From: an uncultured Bacteroidia bacterium
GTDB lineage: Bacteria > Bacteroidota > Bacteroidia > Bacteroidales > UBA932
Assembly: GCA_902797895.1 (NCBI GenBank)
Contig: CADBUS010000195.1
Span: 1-13,319 of the forward strand
DNA length: 13,319 nt
Direction: 5' to 3'
Part shown: piece by piece, positions 1 through 6,415 of the stretch
How positions within the stretch are numbered: the stretch's first letter is position 1
Layout of the letters: each line of letters starts with the position of its first letter
Notes under the pieces: model-generated
Told to the model about the DNA's origin: nothing
Seen by the model: only the letters and a program-made list of their open reading frames with translations
Databases searched by the model: none
Translations under genes and position numbers: made by a program

Positions 1-48
1 ATATTGGAAAGGGCTTCAGATGACTCCTCTCACTATTAATTCACGTGG

Positions 49-81
49 CAAAGGTATGAAAAAGTTTTTGAGATTTCCAAA
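49..81 (-). promoter_or_regulatory. Bacteroidota-type promoter firing leftwards out of the window
   Basis: On the minus strand there is TACCTTTG (49-56), an exact match to the -7 consensus TAnnTTTG, with TTTG (78-81) 21 nt upstream; the usual spacing is about 19-21 nt. Transcription would start near position 45 and run off the left edge. No ATG follows within the visible 45 nt, so the driven gene is outside the window. The motif match is seen directly; activity is inferred. Confidence 0.45.
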
Positions 82-96
82 ACTTTTAATAACATC

Positions 97-225
97 TCTA
101 TCATCCCGACAAAAAAGGTGGCAATGGAGTTAAATCTATCCGCAGCTTGCTGCCGGCACGAAGTGCCGTAATATCCCCTTGAGGGGAAAGGGGTGACTTC
201 TATCATCCCGACAAAAAAGGTGGCA
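97..225. repeat. 27-bp perfect direct repeat, two copies 102 bp apart
   Basis: Positions 97-123 and 199-225 are identical over 27 bp and in the same orientation. The repeated unit contains ATCATCCCGAC, which is the 3' end of the neighbouring tRNA-Pro, followed by AAAAAAGGTGGC, the first half of that tRNA's terminator. Both copies are inverted relative to the tRNA gene on the minus strand. They bracket a short palindromic insert. This may be a duplicated terminator arm or the scar of a small insertion; I cannot tell which. Confidence 0.75.
141..193. repeat. Small palindromes between the direct-repeat copies
   Basis: Two hairpin-forming palindromes lie side by side: CGGCAC-gaa-GTGCCG at 154-168 and CCCC-ttga-GGGG at 175-186, the latter followed by a further GGGG run at 190-193. 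No ORF crosses them convincingly. The arrangement resembles REP-like intergenic repeats, but this window shows only one copy, so a repeat family is not demonstrated. Confidence 0.4.
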
Positions 226-253
226 TTACAGCCACCTTTTTTGTCGGGATGAT
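202..253. repeat. Perfect inverted repeat, 23-bp arms, overlapping the tRNA-Pro 3' end
   Basis: Arms 202-224 and 231-253 are perfectly complementary with a 6-nt loop (225-230). The right arm includes the last 10 bases of the tRNA-Pro gene (244-253) and its terminator stem; the left arm is an inverted copy. A normal terminator would need only the central GC-rich part, so the extension through 10 bases of tRNA acceptor and T-arm sequence is unexpected. Confidence 0.9.
213..242 (-). terminator. Intrinsic terminator of tRNA-Pro
   Basis: Reading the minus strand just after the tRNA: CAAAAAA, stem GGTGGC, loop TGTAAT, stem GCCACC, then TTTTTT. The six-base GC-rich stem followed directly by six T residues, with A residues upstream pairing with them, is a standard Rho-independent terminator beginning one or two bases after the mature tRNA end. 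Confidence 0.8.
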
Positions 254-316
254 CCGACTCGAACGGACGACCCCTACGTCCCGAACGTAGTGCGCTACCA
301 ACTGCGCTACATCCCG
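244..316 (-). tRNA. tRNA-Pro, anticodon CGG
   Basis: A complete cloverleaf is visible on the minus strand: acceptor CGGGATG/CATCCCG, D-stem GCGC/GCGC, anticodon stem CTACG/CGTAG, a seven-base loop TTCGGGA with anticodon CGG at 281-283, and a T-arm with TTCGAGT. Discriminator base A is at 244. It decodes proline codon CCG. No 3' CCA is encoded (the next bases are CAA), so tRNA nucleotidyltransferase must add it. The sequence GCGCAGTTGGTAGCGCA and the anticodon arm resemble bacterial tRNA-Pro from other phyla. Its 3' end is part of a long inverted repeat. Confidence 0.95.
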
Positions 317-336
317 AATACCCTCAATCGGGCCCG

Positions 337-344
337 CAAAAGTA
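337..344 (-). promoter_or_regulatory. Putative -7 box of the tRNA-Pro promoter
   Basis: TACTTTTG on the minus strand matches TAnnTTTG exactly and lies 20 nt before the mature tRNA 5' end, leaving a short leader for RNase P to remove. No TTTG occurs at the usual -33 distance; the only nearby one is 11 nt upstream of the box, too close. Moderate support only. Confidence 0.4.
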
Positions 345-412
345 ATAGATTTCCTCAAAAGTCTATCTATTATAACCCTGAATTCCGAAATTTATTTTGT
401 AAGACTCTTCGC

Positions 413-475
413 TCCGCTCAGAGTGACAGAAGAACTCCGCTCAAAGTGACAGAAGAACGCCGCTCAGAGTGAAAG
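413..475. repeat. 23-bp imperfect tandem repeat, about 2.7 units
   Basis: Units begin at 413, 436 and 459. The first two differ at one position (cagagtg versus caaagtg); the third starts with G instead of T and diverges after 472. The core is CCGCTCAGAGTGAC followed by AGAAGAAC. It lies between the tRNA and the 3' end of the PLP enzyme gene and has no spacers, so it is not a CRISPR. From memory it resembles a CTCTGAGCGGAGCGAAGA-type intergenic repeat seen in many bacterial genomes, which I could not check. The rest of 317-485 shows no gene. Confidence 0.7.
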
Positions 476-485
476 CTCCCCTTTC

Positions 486-1766
486 CTACTTTAACTTATA
501 CTTTTTGTCAAAGGCATATTTAAGCTGATTCATAGCCTTCTCAAGCACCTTACGCGGACACCCCACATTCAGCCTCATAAAACACTCTCCTCCCTGCCCG
601 AATGAGCATCCCTCATTAAGTGCAAGATGTGCCTTGTTTACAAGCAGATCTGAAAGCTCTGAGCAGCTGAGCCCGAGCGGCCTGAAATCTACGAATATAA
701 GGAACGATGCCTTTGGCTTTATCATTCTGATTAGCTGAGTCTCCTCTATGGCGGCCTCTGCATACTCCACCGATTGTGAACGAACCACCTTCCCTGTCAT
801 TTTTATTGCCGGTACGGTAAAGTTCTCCTTGAGGAACTTTTCTACATAATCTATATTCCCCTTTATATATTCCAATGCCTGTTTAAGCCACTCATAACCT
901 TTTGGGGTGTAGAGATATTCTGCCGGCATAAATGAATCGTAATGGCCAAAATCGTAATCGCCGCCCTCCATATAGGCTGCAAATTTCTCTCTGGTGGCTT
1001 TACCTGTTGCAACCCACTCGCTTGCCCCAACTCCGGCGCAGTTGAAGGTCTTGCTCGGAGCGTGGAATGTAATTGTATTTTCAGCCTGCTTTGCATTTAC
1101 GGTTGCAAACGGAATATGCTTCTCAAACGAGAGATCACAATGAATCTCATCGCTGATTACAAAAACCTTGTTCTTTAGGCACAACTCAGCTATCTTTTTA
1201 AGCTCCGAGCGGCTCCAGACTCTTCCGCCCGGGTTGTGAGGATTGCAGAGTATCATAGCCTTACACCCCTTTATCTTCTTTGCCAAGTCCTCCCAATTTA
1301 TCTCAAAATCAATCTCTCCATTCTTCTTCTCAACTATATCCAAAGGGCAGTTTACCAACTTGGTGCCATAGCTATCTACCTTTGCCTTGAATGGCGGATA
1401 TACGGGAGGGAATATAAGCACCTTATCTCCGGGTTTTGTAAAGCAGCGCAATGCGTGAGCTATTCCCACCACAATACCAGGCACAAAACCGATATCCTCT
1501 TTTTTGAGCTTCCAGCCATATCGTTCGTTAAACCAATATATTACGGCATCGTACCATTTTTGGGGCTTGCTGCATCCGTAGCCAATGACTCCATCTTTTA
1601 TTTTTGCTATGATAGCATCTGTAAAGAACTTCGGAGTAGGAAAATCCATATCCGCTATCCACATAGGGAGCAGATTCTTTTTGCCCCAGATTAGAGGTGT
1701 AGCATCCCATTTAATACAATCTGTACCTTTTCTGTTTACAATTTTGTCAAAATTATACTTTGCCAT
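486..1766 (-). CDS. PatB/MalY-family PLP-dependent aminotransferase or C-S lyase
   Basis: A 426-residue fold-type I PLP enzyme of the MalY/PatB group, whose studied members cleave cystathionine or other cysteine-S-conjugates (beta C-S lyase). Visible family marks: MWIADMDFPTP (35-45), NPHNPGGRVW (175-184), SDEIH with Asp206 for the PLP pyridine nitrogen, APSKTFNCAG with Lys239 as the Schiff-base lysine, and the C-terminal FMRLNVGCPR where Arg398 should bind the substrate carboxylate. The family is usually near 390 residues; the excess lies mainly around 325-346, between the conserved PAIKM and PKASFLIFVDFR segments. It starts 21 nt after the sensor kinase stop codon with no promoter in the gap, so it is probably co-transcribed. 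Substrate is unknown; aminotransferase activity cannot be excluded. Confidence 0.9.
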   Translation of the reverse strand: MAKYNFDKIVNRKGTDCIKWDATPLIWGKKNLLPMWIADMDFPTPKFFTDAIIAKIKDGVIGYGCSKPQKWYDAVIYWFNERYGWKLKKEDIGFVPGIVVGIAHALRCFTKPGDKVLIFPPVYPPFKAKVDSYGTKLVNCPLDIVEKKNGEIDFEINWEDLAKKIKGCKAMILCNPHNPGGRVWSRSELKKIAELCLKNKVFVISDEIHCDLSFEKHIPFATVNAKQAENTITFHAPSKTFNCAGVGASEWVATGKATREKFAAYMEGGDYDFGHYDSFMPAEYLYTPKGYEWLKQALEYIKGNIDYVEKFLKENFTVPAIKMTGKVVRSQSVEYAEAAIEETQLIRMIKPKASFLIFVDFRPLGLSCSELSDLLVNKAHLALNEGCSFGQGGECFMRLNVGCPRKVLEKAMNQLKYAFDKKYKLK

Positions 1767-1787
1767 AATAAACTATATTTTAGTGCT

Positions 1788-4700
1788 TTATGTAGTTTTA
1801 TCAAATACAGGCAGCGTGAACGAGAAGCTGGCCCCTCCCAATTCAGAAGCAGAGTACCATATTCTGCCGCCGCTCTGCTCCACTATGCTCTTGGATATTG
1901 CAAGTCCAAGTCCGTTGCCGCTGCTTTTGGTTGTAAAGTTAGGCATAAATAGCTTCTCTTGGTCTTCCTCTTTCACTCCATTGCCGTTATCATCTATGCT
2001 TACTACATAAAAATTATCCTCTTTTGTGAGCGATAATCTTATAAATCCCATAGAATCTGAGCGTTCAAGCTCTTGTACCGCATTGGAGATAAGATTTACC
2101 AACACTCTTATAATCTGCCCTTTGCGAGCCTTTACCGGGCAGTTGTCTGAGCTGTAGCTCAGCGATAGTCTGATATTATCGTGAGTATCAAACAAAACCT
2201 TCTGCTCCAACAATACATCGTAGAGGTTAAAGAGAGAGTCCTCCTCCACATAAAACTTTGCAAAACTGCTGAACTCCGAGGCGGTATTGGAGAGTATATC
2301 TATCTGCTCCAAAATTGAGCGTGATACCTCCTCAAACTTATCTTGCCAAAGCGGTGAGCCTTTCTGTTTCAGCATCATAAGCCTCTGGATACTGAGCTTC
2401 ATTGGGGTTAGAGGGTTTTTTATCTCGTGGGCTATGCGGCGGGCCATATCGCTCCAAACCTTCTCTCTCTCCGCCTGTGCCATCTGCTTGGTACTCTCTG
2501 CCAAAGAATCTACCATCTTGTTGTAGGACTCCACCAACACCCCAAGCTCATCTTTTTTGCGGTAGTTGATATATTGCGGCTCGGAGGAGACATCCATATA
2601 CTTCATCTTGTTGCTTATTCTGGTTAGCGGCTTTGCTATATTTGAGGCAAGAGCCCTGCCGAACAGAATAGAGAGAATAAGCAGCAATATGCTAACATTC
2701 ACAATGGTAGCAACTATGTATGATAAGTCTCCGCTTATGTTTCCGCCGCGAGTAAAGTATGGTAGATTGGCTATTGCCAAAAGTTCTCCGTTGTAGTTGT
2801 ATATCGGCGAGTAGAGCGAGTAGTAGCTAAAGCCGCCAACCCTCTCTTTGTTGAATATCTGGCTTCTGGCTTTAAGCACCACATCGGCGTATGCTTTAGG
2901 ATTCATTCTGGCCGAGAGCACAAATTTCTGGAAGAGCTCCATTTGGGTAGAGCGGAGCAGTTTGCCAGATGGATCGTAGAGGTTTATATCTGCGTGAGTC
3001 TCATTTGCAAGCCTCTCCATGGCAGCATTCAAATCGCTGGAATTTACCTCGTTAAAAGAATGTGCGTAGGTAAAATAGGAGGTAAGCATCTTCTGCACCG
3101 CCTGCAGCTTCTCCTCCATAAGGGCGCGATTTGTTTTACGGTAGAAATTAACACTATACCATATACTACCTATTGCCACAGCTGCAAGTGTAACTGCCAA
3201 TACAATGGTAATCAGAGAGGTTATCTGTTTTGCAAAGGATCTTTTCAGGTCTCTTGCAGATACTGCTCTCAGCCGCGCTCTCCTTATTCTCACAATAATG
3301 TGCATAAAAGAGAAATAGAAGAGAACAAGGTATGAGAATGATACTATATATGGCAATATATTACGTTTAGGACGGCTGATTATAACCACATTATCCTCTG
3401 TTACACTATTGATTGAGTGCATAAAGGAGTCTTTTTTGAGCTGCCCGTCATCATCAAATTCATTCAAGAATATAGGGTAGTCATAGCTGCCATTGTAGAG
3501 TACCAATCTTCCCCGATAGTATTTTGCCCAAGCGTAAACTGTTGGTATATTGAGATTTTCTGTCTGCTTATACTCGGAGAATTGAGCCGGATAACCGGTG
3601 GCATTGCTCTCATAACGGGTATTAAGCTCTATATAAAGATTTATCAGACCATTCTCTGTAAGATACTGAAAATAACCCAAATAACCCACCCTGCCATTAA
3701 AGTTGCTCAAATAGTAGAAGTTGCTCTGCTCCGCAATAGGCACAGCATCATACTGCTCCAGCAGGGCGCGGTAATAATCTGAACAGTTTACCACGTGCTG
3801 CGAAATTTGCAGCGCCTCATCCGGGCGGCAGAGGGTTAGGCTTACAGAATACCTCTGCTTAATCTCCTGAAAATAAATCTCGGAGAAGCGCATCTCCAAC
3901 AACTTGAGATTCTCCTTTGGAAGGCTAAGCATTCTCTTGGATATTGGATCGTTCATCAGCTTCTCCTCCACAGAACGGAGTTCAAGCTCCAAAGAGAGAT
4001 CTCTGTCTATTGATAGGCGATTGGCAAGCAGAGAGCACCACTGCATCTCCTTTTTGGAGCTTAACGTGGTAACTGTGAGCAATGTGTATAGAGAGACTAT
4101 CAGAGAGTAAATAAGAATGTTACGGCCTGAGAGCAAGGTGTATCTTCTTCTTAAACCAAGCAGAGAAAAGAGCATCTGCAGGGAGAAGAGCAACACCATA
4201 AAAAGCAGTGCGTATGAGAGATAACAGAGCAGCGTATATATATTGAGGTCTGTTATCCTGTGCAGCACCATCACCACAGAGGAGTTGGATATAAGGGAGC
4301 GAAGAGTAAAATCGATATAGATGAACAGAGCCGGCCCTAAAGCAAACAGTAGCAGATAGATGAGCCATCTTACAGTTAGCGGCCCACTCTTTGCCGCACT
4401 CAAAATAGGCTGACGGAGCATATATATACCCACCACCACAAAGGCCACATATAGATTGTTTAACAGCAGGTTACCGATAGATGAGAATATTCCGGAATCT
4501 GCATATACGCTCGGCGAGAAGAAACTGCCTGTATATGAGACAAGGCCGGCAATATAAAAACAGAGGAGCCTCAGCAGAGTTAGGGCGCTCAAAAAGAGTA
4601 CAAACCTTGTATAACTCCTTTTCTTATAGAGATATAGGCAGATAGTTAAAAGACAGGCAAGCAGTGCAAGCCAAGTGAAAGCATTAATGCCGGAACTCTT

Positions 4701-5363
4701 TTTAACCGTAACATCGTTGGTTAGCACAAATAGTAGATTCCCATCTTTTCCCTTAATCTCAGCTCCGCAACTCTCAAAGGTAATAGGCTCAATATCAAAG
4801 CCCTCGTTAAGTTTCAGTTTGGGATTTATTACGGGAGCGTCAATTGCTTGGGCCACAACCTTGTCTGTCTTGATAAGCAGGCCTGCAACAACCCTCTGAT
4901 TATCTCTCAAAAAGGATTTTATAAGATACCAGCCGCTCCCTATATTTATAAACTGCTCTTCTGAGGAGAGATAGGAGAGCGGATAGTTAAAACGGTTCTG
5001 CCCATCCAAGTAGTGCTCTGTTCTGAATATTTGGTAGTAGGAGTCGTTGCTCAGGGCATCGTTAGCCATAGGAAAGAGGTTGGCCCAACTTTGCAAGGTA
5101 TCTGCGCAATAGCGGTATATCACCATATCGCTCGGCAGATTCTCCAACTCTATCCACTTCTCTGCCGGAATATCCAATGCAGCAAGGGCGTACTCCTCCA
5201 AAAGCGCCTCCCTCTTTTGCAAATTCTTCTGCAAAGCAGCCACTTCACGCTCCAAAGTTGCTGAATTTGGGGATATTACAAGAGAGAGTATCAGAAACAG
5301 TAATGCTGCCCCTAAAGAGAGCTGCACCGCCTTATCCTTTACTTTGCTTAAGAAACTGCCCAT
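1788..5363 (-). CDS. NtrY-like membrane sensor histidine kinase, ten predicted helices
   Basis: This 1191-residue protein should sense an envelope or external signal and phosphorylate a response regulator, probably the one at 6416-7588. Hydrophobic segments near 14-31, 229-246, 252-273, 299-316, 332-351, 377-402, 413-433, 670-692, 713-736 and 882-903 give a consistent topology: the basic stretches LGLRRRYT (403-410) and 692-712 fall inside. Three large extracytoplasmic regions result (32-228, 434-669, 737-881), the last Cache-like in feel. A HAMP linker (about 900-955) leads to the H-box RRIAHEIKNPLTPMKLS with phospho-acceptor His979, N-box VLVNLISNAVQEL, G1 DDNGNG (1125-1130), and G2 GNGLGL (1149-1154). 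The H-box is typical of NtrY. No cytoplasmic PAS domain is apparent. The sensed ligand is unknown. Confidence 0.9.
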   Translation of the reverse strand: MGSFLSKVKDKAVQLSLGAALLFLILSLVISPNSATLEREVAALQKNLQKREALLEEYALAALDIPAEKWIELENLPSDMVIYRYCADTLQSWANLFPMANDALSNDSYYQIFRTEHYLDGQNRFNYPLSYLSSEEQFINIGSGWYLIKSFLRDNQRVVAGLLIKTDKVVAQAIDAPVINPKLKLNEGFDIEPITFESCGAEIKGKDGNLLFVLTNDVTVKKSSGINAFTWLALLACLLTICLYLYKKRSYTRFVLFLSALTLLRLLCFYIAGLVSYTGSFFSPSVYADSGIFSSIGNLLLNNLYVAFVVVGIYMLRQPILSAAKSGPLTVRWLIYLLLFALGPALFIYIDFTLRSLISNSSVVMVLHRITDLNIYTLLCYLSYALLFMVLLFSLQMLFSLLGLRRRYTLLSGRNILIYSLIVSLYTLLTVTTLSSKKEMQWCSLLANRLSIDRDLSLELELRSVEEKLMNDPISKRMLSLPKENLKLLEMRFSEIYFQEIKQRYSVSLTLCRPDEALQISQHVVNCSDYYRALLEQYDAVPIAEQSNFYYLSNFNGRVGYLGYFQYLTENGLINLYIELNTRYESNATGYPAQFSEYKQTENLNIPTVYAWAKYYRGRLVLYNGSYDYPIFLNEFDDDGQLKKDSFMHSINSVTEDNVVIISRPKRNILPYIVSFSYLVLFYFSFMHIIVRIRRARLRAVSARDLKRSFAKQITSLITIVLAVTLAAVAIGSIWYSVNFYRKTNRALMEEKLQAVQKMLTSYFTYAHSFNEVNSSDLNAAMERLANETHADINLYDPSGKLLRSTQMELFQKFVLSARMNPKAYADVVLKARSQIFNKERVGGFSYYSLYSPIYNYNGELLAIANLPYFTRGGNISGDLSYIVATIVNVSILLLILSILFGRALASNIAKPLTRISNKMKYMDVSSEPQYINYRKKDELGVLVESYNKMVDSLAESTKQMAQAEREKVWSDMARRIAHEIKNPLTPMKLSIQRLMMLKQKGSPLWQDKFEEVSRSILEQIDILSNTASEFSSFAKFYVEEDSLFNLYDVLLEQKVLFDTHDNIRLSLSYSSDNCPVKARKGQIIRVLVNLISNAVQELERSDSMGFIRLSLTKEDNFYVVSIDDNGNGVKEEDQEKLFMPNFTTKSSGNGLGLAISKSIVEQSGGRIWYSASELGGASFSFTLPVFDKTT

Positions 5364-5397
5364 AACTAAATTCGCAGAGCCTTCTGCTATAATTTTA

Positions 5398-5405
5398 CAA
5401 ATTTA
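5398..5405 (-). promoter_or_regulatory. Possible -7 box for the sensor kinase gene
   Basis: TAAATTTG lies between the rlmH stop and the kinase start, 34 nt before its ATG. It is the same eight bases as the -7 box of rlmH, but there is no TTTG at the -33 position. The kinase may be read from here, from the rlmH promoter, or from both. Confidence 0.3.
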
Positions 5406-5414
5406 GCAAAATAA

Positions 5415-5897
5415 TTATTGGTGATGGTAAGGCTCGTTGTTCATTATGGTAAAGGCGCGGTAGAGCTGCTCCATAAATATAAGGCGTACTATCTGATGGG
5501 AGAATGTCATTTTGGAGAGCGATAGCTTTTCATCTGCAGCCTTATATACAGGTTCAGAAAAGCCGTAGGCACCGCCTATTATAAAGCATAGCTCTCTGTC
5601 TGAAGAGTTTGCGAGCTTTTGCAGATGTGCACTCCACGCCTCGGAGCTGAAATGGGTGCCGTTTTCATCCAGCAAAATAACGTATGGCTTTTTCTTAAAA
5701 GAGGCCAAGTGCTTTAATATCAGCTCTCCCTCTTTGATTTTTATCTGCTCGCGGCTTAAAGAGGAAGCCCCTTTGAGTGCCGCAATAGTGGTAACAGAAA
5801 ATGTGCAATAGTGTTTGATTCTATCGCGATAGAGAGCCACTCCCTCCTCTATAAAGGGAAATGTGGTTTTGCCTATGCAGAGAAAATTTACCTTCAT
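5415..5897 (-). CDS. rlmH: 23S rRNA (pseudouridine-1915 N3)-methyltransferase RlmH
   Basis: RlmH is a small SPOUT-class methyltransferase that uses S-adenosylmethionine to methylate pseudouridine 1915 in helix 69 of 23S rRNA. The 160-residue product matches the family length and carries its marks: LLDENG (75-80), FIIGGAYGF (105-113), LSLSKMTFSHQIVRLIFMEQ (125-144) and the C-terminal EPYHH. I chose the ATG at 5897 over an in-frame GTG at 5906 because MKVNFLCIGK is the normal RlmH N-terminus and because the GTG would fall at or before the predicted transcription start. It is followed 51 nt later by the sensor kinase gene. Divergent from the DUF4783 gene. Confidence 0.96.
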   Translation of the reverse strand: MKVNFLCIGKTTFPFIEEGVALYRDRIKHYCTFSVTTIAALKGASSLSREQIKIKEGELILKHLASFKKKPYVILLDENGTHFSSEAWSAHLQKLANSSDRELCFIIGGAYGFSEPVYKAADEKLSLSKMTFSHQIVRLIFMEQLYRAFTIMNNEPYHHQ

Positions 5898-5908
5898 ATC
5901 AGACACTG

Positions 5909-5939
5909 CAAATTTACAACCTGTTTGTTAAAACTCAAA
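5909..5939 (-). promoter_or_regulatory. Bacteroidota promoter of rlmH
   Basis: On the minus strand TTTG (5936-5939), exactly 19 nt, then TAAATTTG (5909-5916): a full match to the TTTG-N19-TAnnTTTG consensus. Only 11 nt separate the -7 box from the rlmH ATG, so the transcript would have a leader of just a few bases. Confidence 0.7.
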
Positions 5940-5978
5940 AGCAGAATGGCTTGATTTTTGCGGTGCTTTTCGTTTGAT

Positions 5979-6392
5979 ATGGTAAGAAAGGCAGTAATAT
6001 CTCTGTTTAGCCTATTTACGGCTCTCGCTCTTTGCTCGGCTAAAGGCCCACAAAACAGCAATGCAGATGTATTTGTGCCCATTGCAAAGTATATTCAGAA
6101 GGGCGATGCCGACAAGTTATCTGCTTGGTTTGCAAGCAATTTGGAGGTAGAAATCTTTTCTAACGCAACAGAGTGCAGCCGAGCTCAGGCCAAACAGATT
6201 ATAAAAAACTTTTTTGAGCAGTATCCGCCAAAATCTTTCTCCATACTGCACAAGAGCGGCAACCCTCCTATGAAATATGCCATTGGCACTCTCTCTGCCG
6301 GCGGAGAGAATTTGAGGGTTGTGCTACTGGTAAGAACACGCACCTCCTCCTCTGAAATTCTGAGAATACGCATAGAACGCTCCGCACGCTAA
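5979..6392 (+). CDS. Secreted DUF4783 family protein
   Basis: A 137-residue protein starting at ATG 5979; an upstream in-frame TTG at 5958 is less likely because the ATG gives a clean signal peptide, MVRKAVISLFSLFTALALCSA. The Cys at 19 follows Leu-Ala-Leu, a poor lipobox, so ordinary export to the periplasm is favoured. The mature part has the pattern I associate with the Bacteroidota-specific DUF4783 domain: a helical start (PIAKYIQKGDADKLSAWF), SRAQAKQIIKNFFEQYPPKSFSILHKSG (67-94) and KYAIGTLSAGGENLRVVLLVR (99-119), giving an NTF2-like alpha+beta layout. No catalytic residues are evident and the function is unknown. It is the only plus-strand gene between 486 and 8470, divergent from rlmH and convergent with the response regulator. 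Confidence 0.8.
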   Translation: MVRKAVISLFSLFTALALCSAKGPQNSNADVFVPIAKYIQKGDADKLSAWFASNLEVEIFSNATECSRAQAKQIIKNFFEQYPPKSFSILHKSGNPPMKYAIGTLSAGGENLRVVLLVRTRTSSSEILRIRIERSAR

Positions 6393-6415
6393 TTTGCAGA
6401 GCTTTAGCAACTCCC

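Noticed and set aside
2..133. Open frame at the left edge on the plus strand, possibly the tail of a gene
   Set aside because: About 43 codons with no family resemblance; it crosses the direct repeat and an outward promoter, so chance is more likely.
97..253. Integrative-element attachment site at the tRNA-Pro 3' end
   Set aside because: The extra copies of the tRNA end are inverted relative to the gene, not direct, and no integrase or cargo lies next to them in the window.
290..472. 60-codon plus-strand ORF
   Set aside because: It runs antisense through the tRNA-Pro gene and then through the 23-bp tandem repeats; the protein has no recognisable features.
413..475. CRISPR array
   Set aside because: The 23-bp units are directly adjacent with no spacers, only about 2.7 copies, and no cas genes are present.
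5924..5960. Promoter for the DUF4783 gene (TTTG then GATTTTTG)
   Set aside because: The -7 box has a mismatch at its first base and the gap is 25 nt, too long for the consensus; not supported enough to list.
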